64,000 nt of DNA from Stieleria magnilauensis (GCA_007753675.1 CP036432.1:3632394-3696393); one strand, 5' to 3'. Shown: positions 36,066 to 44,709, counted from the stretch's first letter. Notes: generated from the sequence alone by a model not told the origin. Program-made: numbers and translations.

Positions 36066-36851
36066 CTAGTGATGCTTGTACCAGCCGGCTCGTTTGATGT
36101 CGTTCCAGCTCGTCGTTTGATGACACTGGTGACATTGTTCGACGCGGGCGTGCGGTTTACCGGCGACCTTCGCCGAGATCATCTTGAAGTGCATCATGTA
36201 GTGGCTTGGTGGTGCCTGATGGCATTGGTTGCAGTCGGTCGAACTGGTTGACGGGTGTTTGAATTCGGGGATCGTCCAGCGATTGGTTGCATGGCACTGG
36301 GCACAATCGCCGCCGAATAAGCTCTGGTGTTGGTCATCGTTGGAATGACACGAAGCACAGTCGAGCACCGATTCTTGCAAACTGATCCGTTCGTGCGGTG
36401 GAGACGCCAGTCGAAGTTTATCGACGAGCATGTTATAGGCCGACGCTTCTTCAGTTCCCGCTTCCGCGTTTTGCATAGCCTTCATCCCGATCGAGGTCAG
36501 TAGCGAGTGGTCCATTTCCGACAAGTTCGCATCCAATCCTTGATGTTCGAGATGGCATTGCTTGCAGGTGCCGACGCTGGCGTGAAAGGCTGTCGGTTGA
36601 CGTTGCAGAATCGACTCGTTATTGGCGTGACACAAGATGCACTTCGCGGTGTCAACACCCATCACCGGCGTGTGGCAGGCTTGGCAATTGTCACCAAGGT
36701 TGGCGTGTGCAGCCGACAGCGGGCCGGGATTGACCGAGCGGTGCAACGTGTGTGACACGGCATTCGTCGCCGATTTCGGCAAAACACCCATGGCGTAGGC
36801 GGTCGACAGGATTGCCGCGAGCGTGACGAAGATAAGTAGGTTGCGTTTCAT
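36066..36851 (-). CDS. Seven-haem periplasmic cytochrome c
   Basis: 261 residues with a signal peptide or anchor (MKRNLLIFVTLAAILSTAYA) and seven CxxCH motifs (CQACH, CILCH, CKQCH, CASCH, CAQCH, CNQCH, CHQCH). Additional histidines between them could serve as distal ligands, as in class III-like multihaem cytochromes. Two decayed copies of its 3' end exist at 2827 and 4568. It sits 12 nt after the membrane cytochrome b gene, so the two are co-transcribed. Probable role: periplasmic electron carrier between the membrane haem proteins and a terminal acceptor. Confidence 0.9.
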   Translation of the reverse strand: MKRNLLIFVTLAAILSTAYAMGVLPKSATNAVSHTLHRSVNPGPLSAAHANLGDNCQACHTPVMGVDTAKCILCHANNESILQRQPTAFHASVGTCKQCHLEHQGLDANLSEMDHSLLTSIGMKAMQNAEAGTEEASAYNMLVDKLRLASPPHERISLQESVLDCASCHSNDDQHQSLFGGDCAQCHATNRWTIPEFKHPSTSSTDCNQCHQAPPSHYMMHFKMISAKVAGKPHARVEQCHQCHQTTSWNDIKRAGWYKHH

Positions 36852-36863
36852 GGAGATCGAGTC

Positions 36864-37628
36864 TTATTCAAACCACCGCAAGCCGAAGTAGACGGCGTAG
36901 TAAACATGCACGAACATCAGGGCGTAGAGAACAAACGAAATCACGATGTGAAACTTCAACCACTTGCCGAACCATTGTTTGAAGTCCTCGTGCGTCGCGA
37001 TTGCGTATTCGACATCCGCAATGGATTCGGCAAGGCGAATGAGTGCGATCGTGCTTTGCCCCGGCGAATTCACTGTGTCGCTCGCTTCCGGCAAAAGGAA
37101 ACCAGCAGTCAGACGGCTGAAAAACCCCGAGAATGGCCGCAAGCTTTCAGCGGTAGCCGGATGTGAGCCAACCTCAATGACGGCTTGGTCGTAGGCGGTT
37201 TGCAATTCGGACAGCATCGCTTTTTGGGCTTTGATCTCCTTTGCGAATCCCGACATCAGGTATCGCCCGATGAAGCCGCTGACAACGACCAGCAATGTCA
37301 TCGCCGTTAGCATGATTCCCAGCGGACTGTTGTACTTGTGGCCGCTGTGCAGGATGACCAGGATCGGGCCCAGCACACCGGCATAGATATGCCATGCGAG
37401 CAGCGTTCGCATCGAAACGTGTTTGGTGACGGCCTGCTTCAGTTTCTTGTTGCGTTTGACGACCAGGTACGCCAGCGGCACCAGCATCAGCAGCGCCCCG
37501 GTCACACCAAAAACGCCGCCCCAGAAACTGCCCGCAAAGCGATGCGAGTGATGCAGAGGAAAGCCCAGCCATGCGAGCAGCATGAGGACGACGAGGCCAG
37601 TGACAACGATCTTTTCTCGCTCTTTCAT
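36864..37628 (-). CDS. Membrane cytochrome b-like protein
   Basis: 254 residues with five or six membrane helices. Histidines are placed for haem b on helices: WHIYAGVLGPILVILHSGHKY in the third segment and KFHIVISFVLYALMFVHVYY in the last, besides LHHSHRF near the N-terminus. An amphipathic loop (about 125-215) lies between. No named family is certain; it resembles the haem b subunit of reductase systems. It lies between the ferredoxin-reductase fusion and the seven-haem cytochrome in the same operon. Confidence 0.75.
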   Translation of the reverse strand: MKEREKIVVTGLVVLMLLAWLGFPLHHSHRFAGSFWGGVFGVTGALLMLVPLAYLVVKRNKKLKQAVTKHVSMRTLLAWHIYAGVLGPILVILHSGHKYNSPLGIMLTAMTLLVVVSGFIGRYLMSGFAKEIKAQKAMLSELQTAYDQAVIEVGSHPATAESLRPFSGFFSRLTAGFLLPEASDTVNSPGQSTIALIRLAESIADVEYAIATHEDFKQWFGKWLKFHIVISFVLYALMFVHVYYAVYFGLRWFE

Positions 37629-37645
37629 AAGTTTCCTCCAAGTAC

Positions 37646-37692
37646 GAGAGGTAGGAGTCGAGAAAACAAACTCCTCACTCCCGACTCTTCAC
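37646..37692. repeat. Heptamer repeat element, short and degenerate
   Basis: One or two sense units (GTAGGAGT) and inverted units ACTCCTC, ACTCCCG and ACTCTTC in the gap before the cytochrome b gene, touching the upstream stop codon. Confidence 0.6.
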
Positions 37693-39740
37693 TAAGCCTC
37701 CACGCTAACGTCTTCTTTCGCCTTCGCCTGGCAAGCCAAAATCATCCCCGCTTCCTTCTCATCCGGTTCTAGCCCATCGTCCACTTCCATCGACACGTTG
37801 CCCGAAAGCAGCTTCACGCGGCATTCACCGCAGGTTCCGACACGGCATGAGTAATCAATGTCGACGCCGATCCGTTCGGACGCTTCGAGGATCGTTTCGT
37901 CGGGAGGCAACGAGGTCGACTTGTCGGATGTCGCGAACCTGATTTTTGCACCTGTCGCTTTCTCTTCGTGAGCCTCTTGTTTCTTGACAACTTTCGCCTT
38001 CGGCTTTTGTGTGGAGCCAAAGTTCTCGGTATGAATGCTCTCGGCAGGTACTTCTAGTTCCGCGAGCATCGCTTTGGTGGCCTCCATCATGGCCGGAGCA
38101 CCACAGATGTGAATGCGTTTTGACGCGATGTCCGGCACCCACTCGGCCAGCAATTCTTTATTCAGGCGACCGCTCGTATAGCCGTTGACGTCTTTCTTGA
38201 TCCGGCTCATCGCGACGTGGACGTGCAGGTTGTCAAACTGCTCTTGAAGTCGTTTGAGTTCCGATTCAAAGATGAAGTGCTCGGGATCGCGGCACGCGGC
38301 GACGAAATGAATCTCGCCGGGCCATGCCATGTCCGTGAGCGCCCTGGCGATGCTCATCATCGGTGTGATTCCGACGCCACCGGAGATCAATACGATGTCG
38401 TCCGATTCCTTCCCCGAGAAGACGAACTTGCCACTCGGGGCTTTGACTTCCAACGTGTCGCCGACTTTCACTTGGTCATGCAGGTAACGAGACCCCGCGC
38501 CTTTATCTTCACGTTTGACAGTGACCTCGCAGAAGTAGCCCTGAGTGGGTGAAGACGAAATTGTGTAACTGCGTTTGATCGGTTTCTCGGCAACCGGCAA
38601 CGTAAACGTCAGGAACTGACCCGGCAGGTAGCTGAACGGAATGCCGCCACCGTGGCACGCAACCAAGCGAAACGTCTTCACGTCTTCTGTTTCTTGAATG
38701 ATCTTGGCAACTCGCAGCTTACAGAGCTTCTTTTTGCCAACGGCGAGCAGCCCGTCGTGATTGATGCCTTCGGCCTTTTGTTCGGTCACACAACCATCAT
38801 CGGTGTCGCAGCAATCTGAGTTAGGAGTGATGAGTGAGGAGTTAGGAGTTGGGAGTGACGAGTTAGGAGGAATCAGTTGGGGGTCGTTCGTGCTTTCCCC
38901 CTCACTCCTCCGCTCCTCACTCCTCACTCCTCCACTCCCACCTCCTCCACTTACTGCTAGCTGCCCGAGCAGCGAAGCGGCGCGGCGCATTTTGAAGAAG
39001 TACATCCAGATCATGGTGGCCGCGAACAGCACCAAGATCACCATCACGATCGTGTGGAACGGTGTCATGCCCCATAGCCAAGCGTTCGACGCTGCCACCG
39101 GGGAACCGTCAGTCAAGTTCATCTCGCTTTTGAACCACTGAAGGGCGACACTGCGTGGTGCTTTGCCTTCCCGAAGGGCGCGATGGGCTGCCAGGCCACT
39201 TTCAAAATCACCGAGTCCTTCGCGAATCTTGGCGGTCGCCGCCTGCATTGCCGCGAAGTCGTCGCTGCCCGCTGACGAGGAAAGCTCATCAAAGCCTTCG
39301 CTCAGCACTCGGGTTCCCGCGATCATTCGCTGGTGCGCCTCTTGCTCCAACTCGCCACGTCGCTCCATTGGTAAATCGGGCAATTCCATCAACGATGGAT
39401 ACAGGTCTTTGGGTTTGGGCGCCCCCATCTTCTCCATCATGCCACCCATTCCGCCGCCACCCATCATCCCGCCGCCGCCTTTGCCACCTCCCATCATTCC
39501 TCCCATGCCCCCGCCTTTACCGCCCATCATTCCCGGCCCAGCTCCTTCGGGCGGGCCGCCCATTCCCTTACCGCCCATGCCACCCATTCCTGACTCGCCG
39601 GACGTTTTGGCAGCTTCTTCGGGATGGTGACTCGCGTGTTCTTCTGGCGAAATCTGGGCGTACGCAATTCCGGACGCGGCTAACCCGATCACCATCACGG
39701 TGGCTACAGGCAAATGAAAAACGGCAATACGGCGTTGCAT
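37692..39740 (-). CDS. Met/Gly-rich membrane flavoprotein reductase with C-terminal 2Fe-2S ferredoxin
   Basis: ATG 39740 (682 residues) precedes a signal peptide; the longer frame to 39836 is rejected. Order: Met/Gly-rich periplasmic region (about 45-110, many MGGM units) suited to Cu(I) binding, a helical segment, one membrane helix (about 205-228), a linker encoded by a heptamer element (about 266-308), an FAD domain (RSYTISSSP), an NAD domain (GGVGITPMMSI, HICGAPAMM) and a plant-type ferredoxin (CRVGTCGECRVKL ... C). It should oxidise NAD(P)H in the cytoplasm and feed the b- and c-type cytochromes encoded downstream. Promoter site J precedes it. Confidence 0.85.
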   Translation of the reverse strand: MQRRIAVFHLPVATVMVIGLAASGIAYAQISPEEHASHHPEEAAKTSGESGMGGMGGKGMGGPPEGAGPGMMGGKGGGMGGMMGGGKGGGGMMGGGGMGGMMEKMGAPKPKDLYPSLMELPDLPMERRGELEQEAHQRMIAGTRVLSEGFDELSSSAGSDDFAAMQAATAKIREGLGDFESGLAAHRALREGKAPRSVALQWFKSEMNLTDGSPVAASNAWLWGMTPFHTIVMVILVLFAATMIWMYFFKMRRAASLLGQLAVSGGGGSGGVRSEERRSEGESTNDPQLIPPNSSLPTPNSSLITPNSDCCDTDDGCVTEQKAEGINHDGLLAVGKKKLCKLRVAKIIQETEDVKTFRLVACHGGGIPFSYLPGQFLTFTLPVAEKPIKRSYTISSSPTQGYFCEVTVKREDKGAGSRYLHDQVKVGDTLEVKAPSGKFVFSGKESDDIVLISGGVGITPMMSIARALTDMAWPGEIHFVAACRDPEHFIFESELKRLQEQFDNLHVHVAMSRIKKDVNGYTSGRLNKELLAEWVPDIASKRIHICGAPAMMEATKAMLAELEVPAESIHTENFGSTQKPKAKVVKKQEAHEEKATGAKIRFATSDKSTSLPPDETILEASERIGVDIDYSCRVGTCGECRVKLLSGNVSMEVDDGLEPDEKEAGMILACQAKAKEDVSVEA
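38818..38944. repeat. Heptamer repeat element inside a coding sequence
   Basis: Sense units (GAGTTAG, GAGTTGG) and inverted units (ACTCCTC, ACTCCTC, ACTCCCA) flank a short spacer. The whole is read in frame within the flavoprotein gene as SGGVRSEERRSEGE ... PPNSSLPTPNSSLITPNS. Confidence 0.85.
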
Positions 39741-39779
39741 CGAGCGAACTTTCCCATTTCGTGTGATGTTATTACCCCT

Positions 39780-39811
39780 TTGGATGCGGAAATCCTTCCG
39801 TTTCTTCACGG
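39780..39811 (-). promoter_or_regulatory. Bipartite regulon promoter, site J (electron-transfer operon)
   Basis: On the minus strand CCGTGAAG, 16 nt, then GCATCCAA. The -10 box ends 40 nt before ATG 39740. Confidence 0.85.
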
Positions 39812-39867
39812 ACAAACCTGAACGGCTGCAAATCACTTCCGAATTTGTTTAGAAAATTTTTGATTTG

Positions 39868-39899
39868 CCGCGAAGGATTCCATCCTCTTGTGCATCAAA
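39868..39899 (+). promoter_or_regulatory. Bipartite regulon promoter, site L (variant)
   Basis: CCGCGAAG (39868-39875), 16 nt, GCATCAAA (39892-39899). It differs from consensus at one base in each box. The gene start at 39957 is 58 nt downstream. Confidence 0.65.
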
Positions 39900-39956
39900 C
39901 CTCGCGACACTGGCCCAGAACAGGGCGTTGAATGAGTCGCGATCACGGACGATCCC

Positions 39957-40349
39957 ATGAACCCAATGCTTTTTGGCCTAATGAAACTTGCTGCCCTCAT
40001 CGCCGTCGTCGTGTTCTCGGCCGGGGCGCCGCAGTCTTCCACTTGCAAATGCGAGCATTGCCCGTCGAAAATCGTTTCGTCCCTGACTTCAGCAGATTCC
40101 ACACCGGACTGTTGCTGCGGAACTGATTCTTCGGCGCCTTGCCAGTCATGCCCTTGTAGATGCCAGCAATCATCACCTGATCAGGGTCTTGAGCCACAAT
40201 CCGAAGTTCCATCGCTGAACTTCGCGAGCGAGCGAGTCTTTGCTTCGCACTGGACAGGCAGTTCACTTTCCCGCGCGGTCACGCAGGCTTCCCCCGCCGT
40301 GCTGGCGGGTGCGCCGCTTTGCGTTGCCCTATGTCGTTTTCGTTTGTAG
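39957..40349 (+). CDS. Small secreted Cys-rich protein
   Basis: 130 residues with a signal peptide (FGLMKLAALIAVVVFSAGA) and a Cys-rich mature part (CKCEHC, DCCCG, CQSCPCRC) likely to bind soft metals. The second ATG (39981) is a possible start. The C-terminus (LCVALCRFRL) resembles the end of the Cys-rich protein at 48706 (LCIWRL). No family is recognised. Promoter site L precedes it, and it is divergent from the electron-transfer operon. Confidence 0.7.
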   Translation: MNPMLFGLMKLAALIAVVVFSAGAPQSSTCKCEHCPSKIVSSLTSADSTPDCCCGTDSSAPCQSCPCRCQQSSPDQGLEPQSEVPSLNFASERVFASHWTGSSLSRAVTQASPAVLAGAPLCVALCRFRL

Positions 40350-40421
40350 CGCACGTCATTTTCGACGTTCGCCCCACTGCAACAAACCAAACGACATTCT
40401 CAAACGGAAAGTGATTTCAAA

Positions 40422-41144
40422 ATGATCATGCAAGAACGATATGCTCCCATCGCAACAGAAAGCTATCAACGCGGAGCCACCGAGCCACTCCTAATTGGCT
40501 GCCCGGTATGCGGACGCCCCGCGAAGGTTCGCCCGCACCTCATTGGCGAAGAAGTTGCGTGCGGGCACTGCCACGGCACCTTTGTCGTGACGGAACAAAT
40601 GAATGGCGAGAAGATCGCGAGATCAATAACCGCCGCTCGAGAGACCTCGAAACAAGAATCGCCCGTTCGCTCGACACCAATACGGCCATCTCGTAAACAG
40701 GACAAACTTCCCAAACCGCATCAAAGTCGCCAGTCAACGCCCCGTCCCATCGCATTCATCGTCGAACCACGCGACGAGGTTTATGCTCGATTGGCCGGTG
40801 ATTTGATCGAAGCTGGCTATCGCGTCGTCAGAGCCTTGTCGGCTACGGATGCACTGAAGGCGTGCGGAAAGTATCGCCCTAAACTCGTCCTGGCGCAGCT
40901 TGCCCTTCCAAGCCAAAAGGCATGGCAGTTAGCTCCGAAGCTGGCGATGCTCGATTGCGATACGCGAGTCGTTTTGTACGGTGCTGAGGTCGCAGTCCAC
41001 GACTATGCCATGGCCGACTTCTTGGGAATCGAAGAATTGGTCGAGTACGGCGGTGACTTGTTTCGACTTTCTGCACGGATTCGTCAAGTGCTTGGTAGCG
41101 AGTCGCCTGTGCAAACTGAATCGAAATACCGAAGCGTTGCCTAA
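40422..41144 (+). CDS. Zinc-ribbon plus pseudo-receiver protein
   Basis: 240 residues. The N-terminus has two CxxC pairs in a ribbon-like module (CPVCGRPAKVRPHLIGEEV then CGHC). A basic, Pro/Ser-rich linker follows, then at about 107-230 a fold resembling a response-regulator receiver (FIVEPRDEVYARLAGDLIEA ... LVLAQLALPSQ). The phospho-acceptor Asp position reads Q in VLAQLALP, so it is probably a receiver that cannot be phosphorylated normally. It is 52 nt upstream of csrA, and the two may be co-expressed. Function unknown. Confidence 0.7.
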   Translation: MIMQERYAPIATESYQRGATEPLLIGCPVCGRPAKVRPHLIGEEVACGHCHGTFVVTEQMNGEKIARSITAARETSKQESPVRSTPIRPSRKQDKLPKPHQSRQSTPRPIAFIVEPRDEVYARLAGDLIEAGYRVVRALSATDALKACGKYRPKLVLAQLALPSQKAWQLAPKLAMLDCDTRVVLYGAEVAVHDYAMADFLGIEELVEYGGDLFRLSARIRQVLGSESPVQTESKYRSVA

Positions 41145-41196
41145 AACGGCGTCGCCCAAACAACACAAACAAGCCAATCATCGAAGGACCGATTTC

Positions 41197-41415
41197 ATGC
41201 TAATTCTGTCACGCAAAATAGGCGAGTCGATGTGCTTGCCCGGAACGAACACCACGATCACGATACACCGGACTTCCGGCGGTCGAGTCATCTTGGCGAT
41301 CGACGCACCACGCGAGGTCGCCATCGTGCGCGGCGAGCTGATGCCGATTGAACCAAGCTCGTCAATGACAACGGATGTTTCTCAAACACCTCCAGTGGCA
41401 ACGAAACCGCGTTAA
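41197..41415 (+). CDS. csrA: CsrA-family carbon storage regulator (RNA-binding)
   Basis: The start is ATG 41197 with AAGGA 9 nt upstream; a longer open frame from 40981 is an artefact. The 72-residue product opens MLILSRKIGESMCLPG, the CsrA signature, and continues VILAIDAPREVAIVRGEL with the conserved VxRxEL RNA-contact region (here VRGEL; the canonical first Arg is kept). CsrA dimers bind GGA motifs in mRNA leaders and alter translation and stability. The C-terminal tail (about 50-72) is Ser/Thr/Pro-rich and not conserved. Confidence 0.88.
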   Translation: MLILSRKIGESMCLPGTNTTITIHRTSGGRVILAIDAPREVAIVRGELMPIEPSSSMTTDVSQTPPVATKPR

Positions 41416-41528
41416 GGCCCCCATCGGATAAGCATCAACCGCGAGCAAATTTCGCCGCGCTGAAGATCGCTCGACGGCGCGGAAGATATTCGTCGCTTTC
41501 CCAACTCGGCTACCTCATCAATCACGGA

Positions 41529-42005
41529 TCAATACCCGCAACCCGAACGGACGCGACGATGCAGTACTCGACGAGGGGCAACGTAGCTCGCTCGGTAGCT
41601 GGAATACGTCGGGACGTAACTGGAGTAATAGCTGGGATAGTAGCTGCCGTAGCCGAAGCCCCCGTAGCCAATGCCGCTGTAACCCACGCCATAGCCAAGC
41701 CCGATACCGTAGTAGCTGGCTCCATGACCGTAGCCATAACCGTGACCGTATCCACCGTGACCATATCCACCATACCCATGCCCATAGCTACCCCCATGGC
41801 CGTATCCCCCGTGTCCGTATCCCCCGTGTCCGTAACCACCATGGCCGTAACTCCCATGGCCTCCGAAGCCATGACCGCCGCCGACGTGTCCGCCACCATG
41901 ACCACCTCCATGACCGCCATTGGCCATCACGGGTGAAGACAACGAAATCGCGGCAGCTACAACAACCAAGCCAGCAAAAATTTTGAGTTTTGATGCGTTC
42001 TTCAT
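41529..42005 (-). CDS. Secreted Gly/His/Tyr-rich repeat protein
   Basis: 158 residues: a signal peptide (KIFAGLVVVAAAISLSSPVM) followed by repeated GHGGY/GHGG units (about 30-95), a Tyr/Gly/Ser region, and a basic end (RRVLHRRVRSGCGY). The histidine density suggests binding of copper, nickel or zinc in the periplasm or matrix. No enzyme domain is seen. Regulon promoter site H lies 97 nt upstream. A related design is encoded at 20949-21311. Confidence 0.75.
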   Translation of the reverse strand: MKNASKLKIFAGLVVVAAAISLSSPVMANGGHGGGHGGGHVGGGHGFGGHGSYGHGGYGHGGYGHGGYGHGGSYGHGYGGYGHGGYGHGYGYGHGASYYGIGLGYGVGYSGIGYGGFGYGSYYPSYYSSYVPTYSSYRASYVAPRRVLHRRVRSGCGY

Positions 42006-42329
42006 CGGAAATCGCCTTTTGAAAGGAATGTGAAGGCCCGTTTAGGCCAGTGCGGGAACAAGCGGGGCGATCTGCAATCCAGATGCCAAGCTTCCACTGA
42101 TTTAGATGCGAGTTTCACATGGTTTCTTCACGCCAAAGATCACGGGTTCGTGAAAACATGGCGCGAGCATGCTGGTCATGCCGATTGATTGGCCGTCTCG
42201 TTAGACCAATCTGGATCAAACGCTTAGTGTTTTCATGCGTTCATGATCCAGGGAGCGGTCAACATGACCACTTGAAAACTTGGCTGCTTGCCGCGTCCCG
42301 GGCTGTATCGCAAGTGAGTACGCAGGCCG
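42006..42329. other. Intergenic stretch holding promoter site H
   Basis: Besides the promoter at 42102-42133 I see no gene. The right edge overlaps a 16-bp palindrome at the glutamate dehydrogenase stop codon. Confidence 0.5.
42102..42133 (-). promoter_or_regulatory. Bipartite regulon promoter, site H
   Basis: On the minus strand GCGTGAAG, 16 nt, then GCATCTAA. It precedes the Gly/His/Tyr-rich gene. Confidence 0.85.
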
Positions 42330-42339
42330 TTAACGGCCT
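42324..42339. repeat. Perfect 16-bp palindrome at the glutamate dehydrogenase stop codon
   Basis: AGGCCGTTAACGGCCT is self-complementary and spans the stop. It may be a weak terminator or a protein site. Confidence 0.5.
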
Positions 42340-43691
42340 TGCACCGCATGCTCAGACGAAAAGAAGCGCTCCGTGCCTTGCGCTTCAATCGCATTGCCGA
42401 TGCGATTGAGCGCGTGCGCGTACGCCGAAGTTCGCATGTCGATTTGATTCGTTGTCATCAAATCATAAATGGTGTTGAACTCACGCGTCATGATCTGGTG
42501 CAGACGCTCGTGAACCTCATCAACGGTCCAGTAGTAACCGGCTCGGTTCTGTGTCCATTCAAAATAGCTGACCGTCACGCCACCCGCGTTTGCCAGGATG
42601 TCCGGCACCACCAGTGTCTGCTTGTCGTTCAGAATCACATCGGCATCCGTCGTTGTCGGCCCGTTGGCAACCTCGACGATCACCGGTGCAATCACCCTTT
42701 CCGCGTTATCAGCAGTGATTTGGTTTTCGAGTGCCGCTGGAATAAGGATATCGACATCCAGTTCCAGCAATTCTTCATTGGTAATGACTTTCCCACTTCC
42801 AGGGTCGCTTTGCTGGCAGTGGCATTCGACGCAGCCGCACTTGGGGCAATCGCAAACACTGCGACTGGCGTAGACCTCGGACAGAGATTCACGCTTCTGT
42901 TTCAGCTCGATCGCTCGGGGAATGTCCAAGCCTTCTTCACGGACGATACCGCCACGCGAATCGCTGATCGCGACGATACGGTAACCATCAGCGTGCAAAA
43001 GACTTGCAACGTGTTGGCCTGCGTTACCGAATCCTTGTACGGCGACACGGATGTCTTGCGGTCGCCAAGCCTTGATCCGTTCAAGCTCTTTGATGCAGTA
43101 GTAAGCGCCGCGTCCGGTTGCGTCATCACGGCCAAGGCTACCGCCAATCGCGATTGGCTTGCCAGTGATCACAGCAGGCGTTCGGCATCGCTTGATCTTG
43201 GAATACTCATCCATCATCCACCCCATAATCATCGCATTGGTATAAACATCCGGTGCGGGCACGTCGGTTTCGGGACCGATGAAGTCTGCGATTCGTTCGA
43301 TAAAGGCTCGACTGAGTCGTTCCAACTCCATCCGAGACAGCTCTTTCGGATTGACGATGATGCCACCCTTACCGCCGCCGAACGGAATTCCAGCGACAGC
43401 GCATTTACACGTCATCCAGAAAGCGAGTGCTTTGACCTCGCCCAAATGAACATCCGGATGGAACCGAATGCCACCCTTGGTTGGGCCGCGTGTGTCATCG
43501 TGTCGAACGCGGTAACCTTCAAACACTCGTAGTGATCCGTCGTCCATCCGGATGGGAGTGGAAACTTGCAGGATCGACTTGGGGTGTCGCAACCGTTCAA
43601 GAGACTCGCTCTCGATGTTTGCGAACTCCGCCGCGTGATCGAGTCGAAGGAGAGATTGCTCAAAGATGTCATCGGACGGTTTGATAGCCAT
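42330..43691 (-). CDS. gdhA: Glu/Leu/Phe/Val dehydrogenase (glutamate dehydrogenase type) with a Cys-rich insert
   Basis: 453 residues. It has the catalytic-domain signatures YRVRHDDTRGPTKGGIRFHP and CAVAGIPFGGGKGGI (catalytic Lys), and the Rossmann domain motif VQGFGNAGQHVASLL. It would interconvert glutamate and 2-oxoglutarate with NAD(P)H. In the NAD domain, just before ITNEELLELDVDILIPAALE, there is an insert with six cysteines in 13 residues (CDCPKCGCVECHC, residues 280-292) that family members normally lack, resembling a metal site. It is 55 nt downstream of the Met-rich gene at 43747, so the two probably share the metal-responsive promoter. Confidence 0.9.
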   Translation of the reverse strand: MAIKPSDDIFEQSLLRLDHAAEFANIESESLERLRHPKSILQVSTPIRMDDGSLRVFEGYRVRHDDTRGPTKGGIRFHPDVHLGEVKALAFWMTCKCAVAGIPFGGGKGGIIVNPKELSRMELERLSRAFIERIADFIGPETDVPAPDVYTNAMIMGWMMDEYSKIKRCRTPAVITGKPIAIGGSLGRDDATGRGAYYCIKELERIKAWRPQDIRVAVQGFGNAGQHVASLLHADGYRIVAISDSRGGIVREEGLDIPRAIELKQKRESLSEVYASRSVCDCPKCGCVECHCQQSDPGSGKVITNEELLELDVDILIPAALENQITADNAERVIAPVIVEVANGPTTTDADVILNDKQTLVVPDILANAGGVTVSYFEWTQNRAGYYWTVDEVHERLHQIMTREFNTIYDLMTTNQIDMRTSAYAHALNRIGNAIEAQGTERFFSSEHAVQGR

Positions 43692-43746
43692 GGAGTATCT
43701 CGAGTGAAAGCCGCGTAGAGTTAGGATTGCACATTGTCAGTTGCCG

Positions 43747-44709
43747 CTAGTTGTTGTCCGTCGCAGTCCCGACAAGTGCTTGGCGTTGATCCTCGGTCAG
43801 AATCTCGGCAGCGTTTCCGACGGCACGGATGAACTCGATGCGGTTGTTGACGGTCAGGCTGGCGATTTCCTTTGCCTTGGCTTCGATCTTGCTGATGTCT
43901 GGCTGGTCAGCGGCGGTCAGCACCCACAGTTCCTGTTCGGCTTCTGCGATTTTGCGTTCCGAGGTGGAAGTCGCCAGCAACGAAGACTCCTTGATCGTGT
44001 TCAGCTTCTTTTGCTGCTGGTCGGTCAGCGTGATGTGTTCGGGATGATCGAGGAAGAAACCGGTCTGGCCGATGTGATAAAGATGCGATGCCCCTGGAAA
44101 TCCAGGCAAGGCGGACGGCATCTCCATCCCGGCCATCGAATCCGATTGCATGGCGGGGTTCATTCCCATCATTCCCATGCCCATCATTCCTTTCTTGCCT
44201 TTCATCATGGACATCATCCCCATGCCGCCCATGCCTTTGCTCATCATGCCCATTCCCATGCCGGACGATTGGCTGCCGGAATCCTGAGACATGTTTTTCA
44301 TGCCGCCCATCTTCCCCATTCCCATGCCGCCAGAGCCCATCGACATGCCGCCGGACTCGCTCGAATCATTGGCGTCCTGGGACATGCTTTTCATACTGCC
44401 CATGCCCTTCATTCCACCCATCGACTTGTCGCCCATCGCTTTGTTACTCGACATGCTCGGCATGGAACCGCCGGTTGCGTAACGGGCTTGGTGCTGTGCC
44501 TTGAGAGCCGCTTCCAGTTGCCCCACCTTCAATCGCAGGGCTTGCAATTCCGACGCGAGACCACCGGCTTCTGCTTTGGCTGGTGGCGTATCGGAGTGAT
44601 TGGCGTGCGTGTCGCCAGTGGTTTGTGCGACGGAAGAGACGCTTATCAACAGCGTGATCAGTGCCACGCAAGTGAATGAGACAAGTGACGGTGTACGTTG
44701 AGTGAACAT
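43747..44709 (-). CDS. Periplasmic Met-rich Spy/CpxP-like protein
   Basis: 320 residues with a signal peptide, a short coiled coil (LASELQALRLKVGQLEAALK) and then about 100 residues dominated by Met, Gly and Ser (repeated GMGSMKSMS, MGMGMMS), a typical Cu(I) or Ag(I) sink. From about residue 205 the fold looks like the helical heavy-metal-resistance/Spy family (LTDQQQKKLNTIKESSL ... LTEDQRQALVG). Likely a copper-binding chaperone. A CsoR-like palindrome lies 66 nt upstream of its ATG. It is followed by the Cys-rich glutamate dehydrogenase gene. Confidence 0.8.
   Translation of the reverse strand: MFTQRTPSLVSFTCVALITLLISVSSVAQTTGDTHANHSDTPPAKAEAGGLASELQALRLKVGQLEAALKAQHQARYATGGSMPSMSSNKAMGDKSMGGMKGMGSMKSMSQDANDSSESGGMSMGSGGMGMGKMGGMKNMSQDSGSQSSGMGMGMMSKGMGGMGMMSMMKGKKGMMGMGMMGMNPAMQSDSMAGMEMPSALPGFPGASHLYHIGQTGFFLDHPEHITLTDQQQKKLNTIKESSLLATSTSERKIAEAEQELWVLTAADQPDISKIEAKAKEIASLTVNNRIEFIRAVGNAAEILTEDQRQALVGTATDNN

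Noticed and set aside
40981..41415. A 144-residue plus-strand protein containing CsrA at its end
   Set aside because: The first 72 codons are out-of-frame sequence of the upstream gene; CsrA starts at ATG 41197 with its own ribosome site.
42339..43532. A 397-codon plus-strand frame antisense to glutamate dehydrogenase
   Set aside because: It is a shadow of the well-supported dehydrogenase gene on the other strand.
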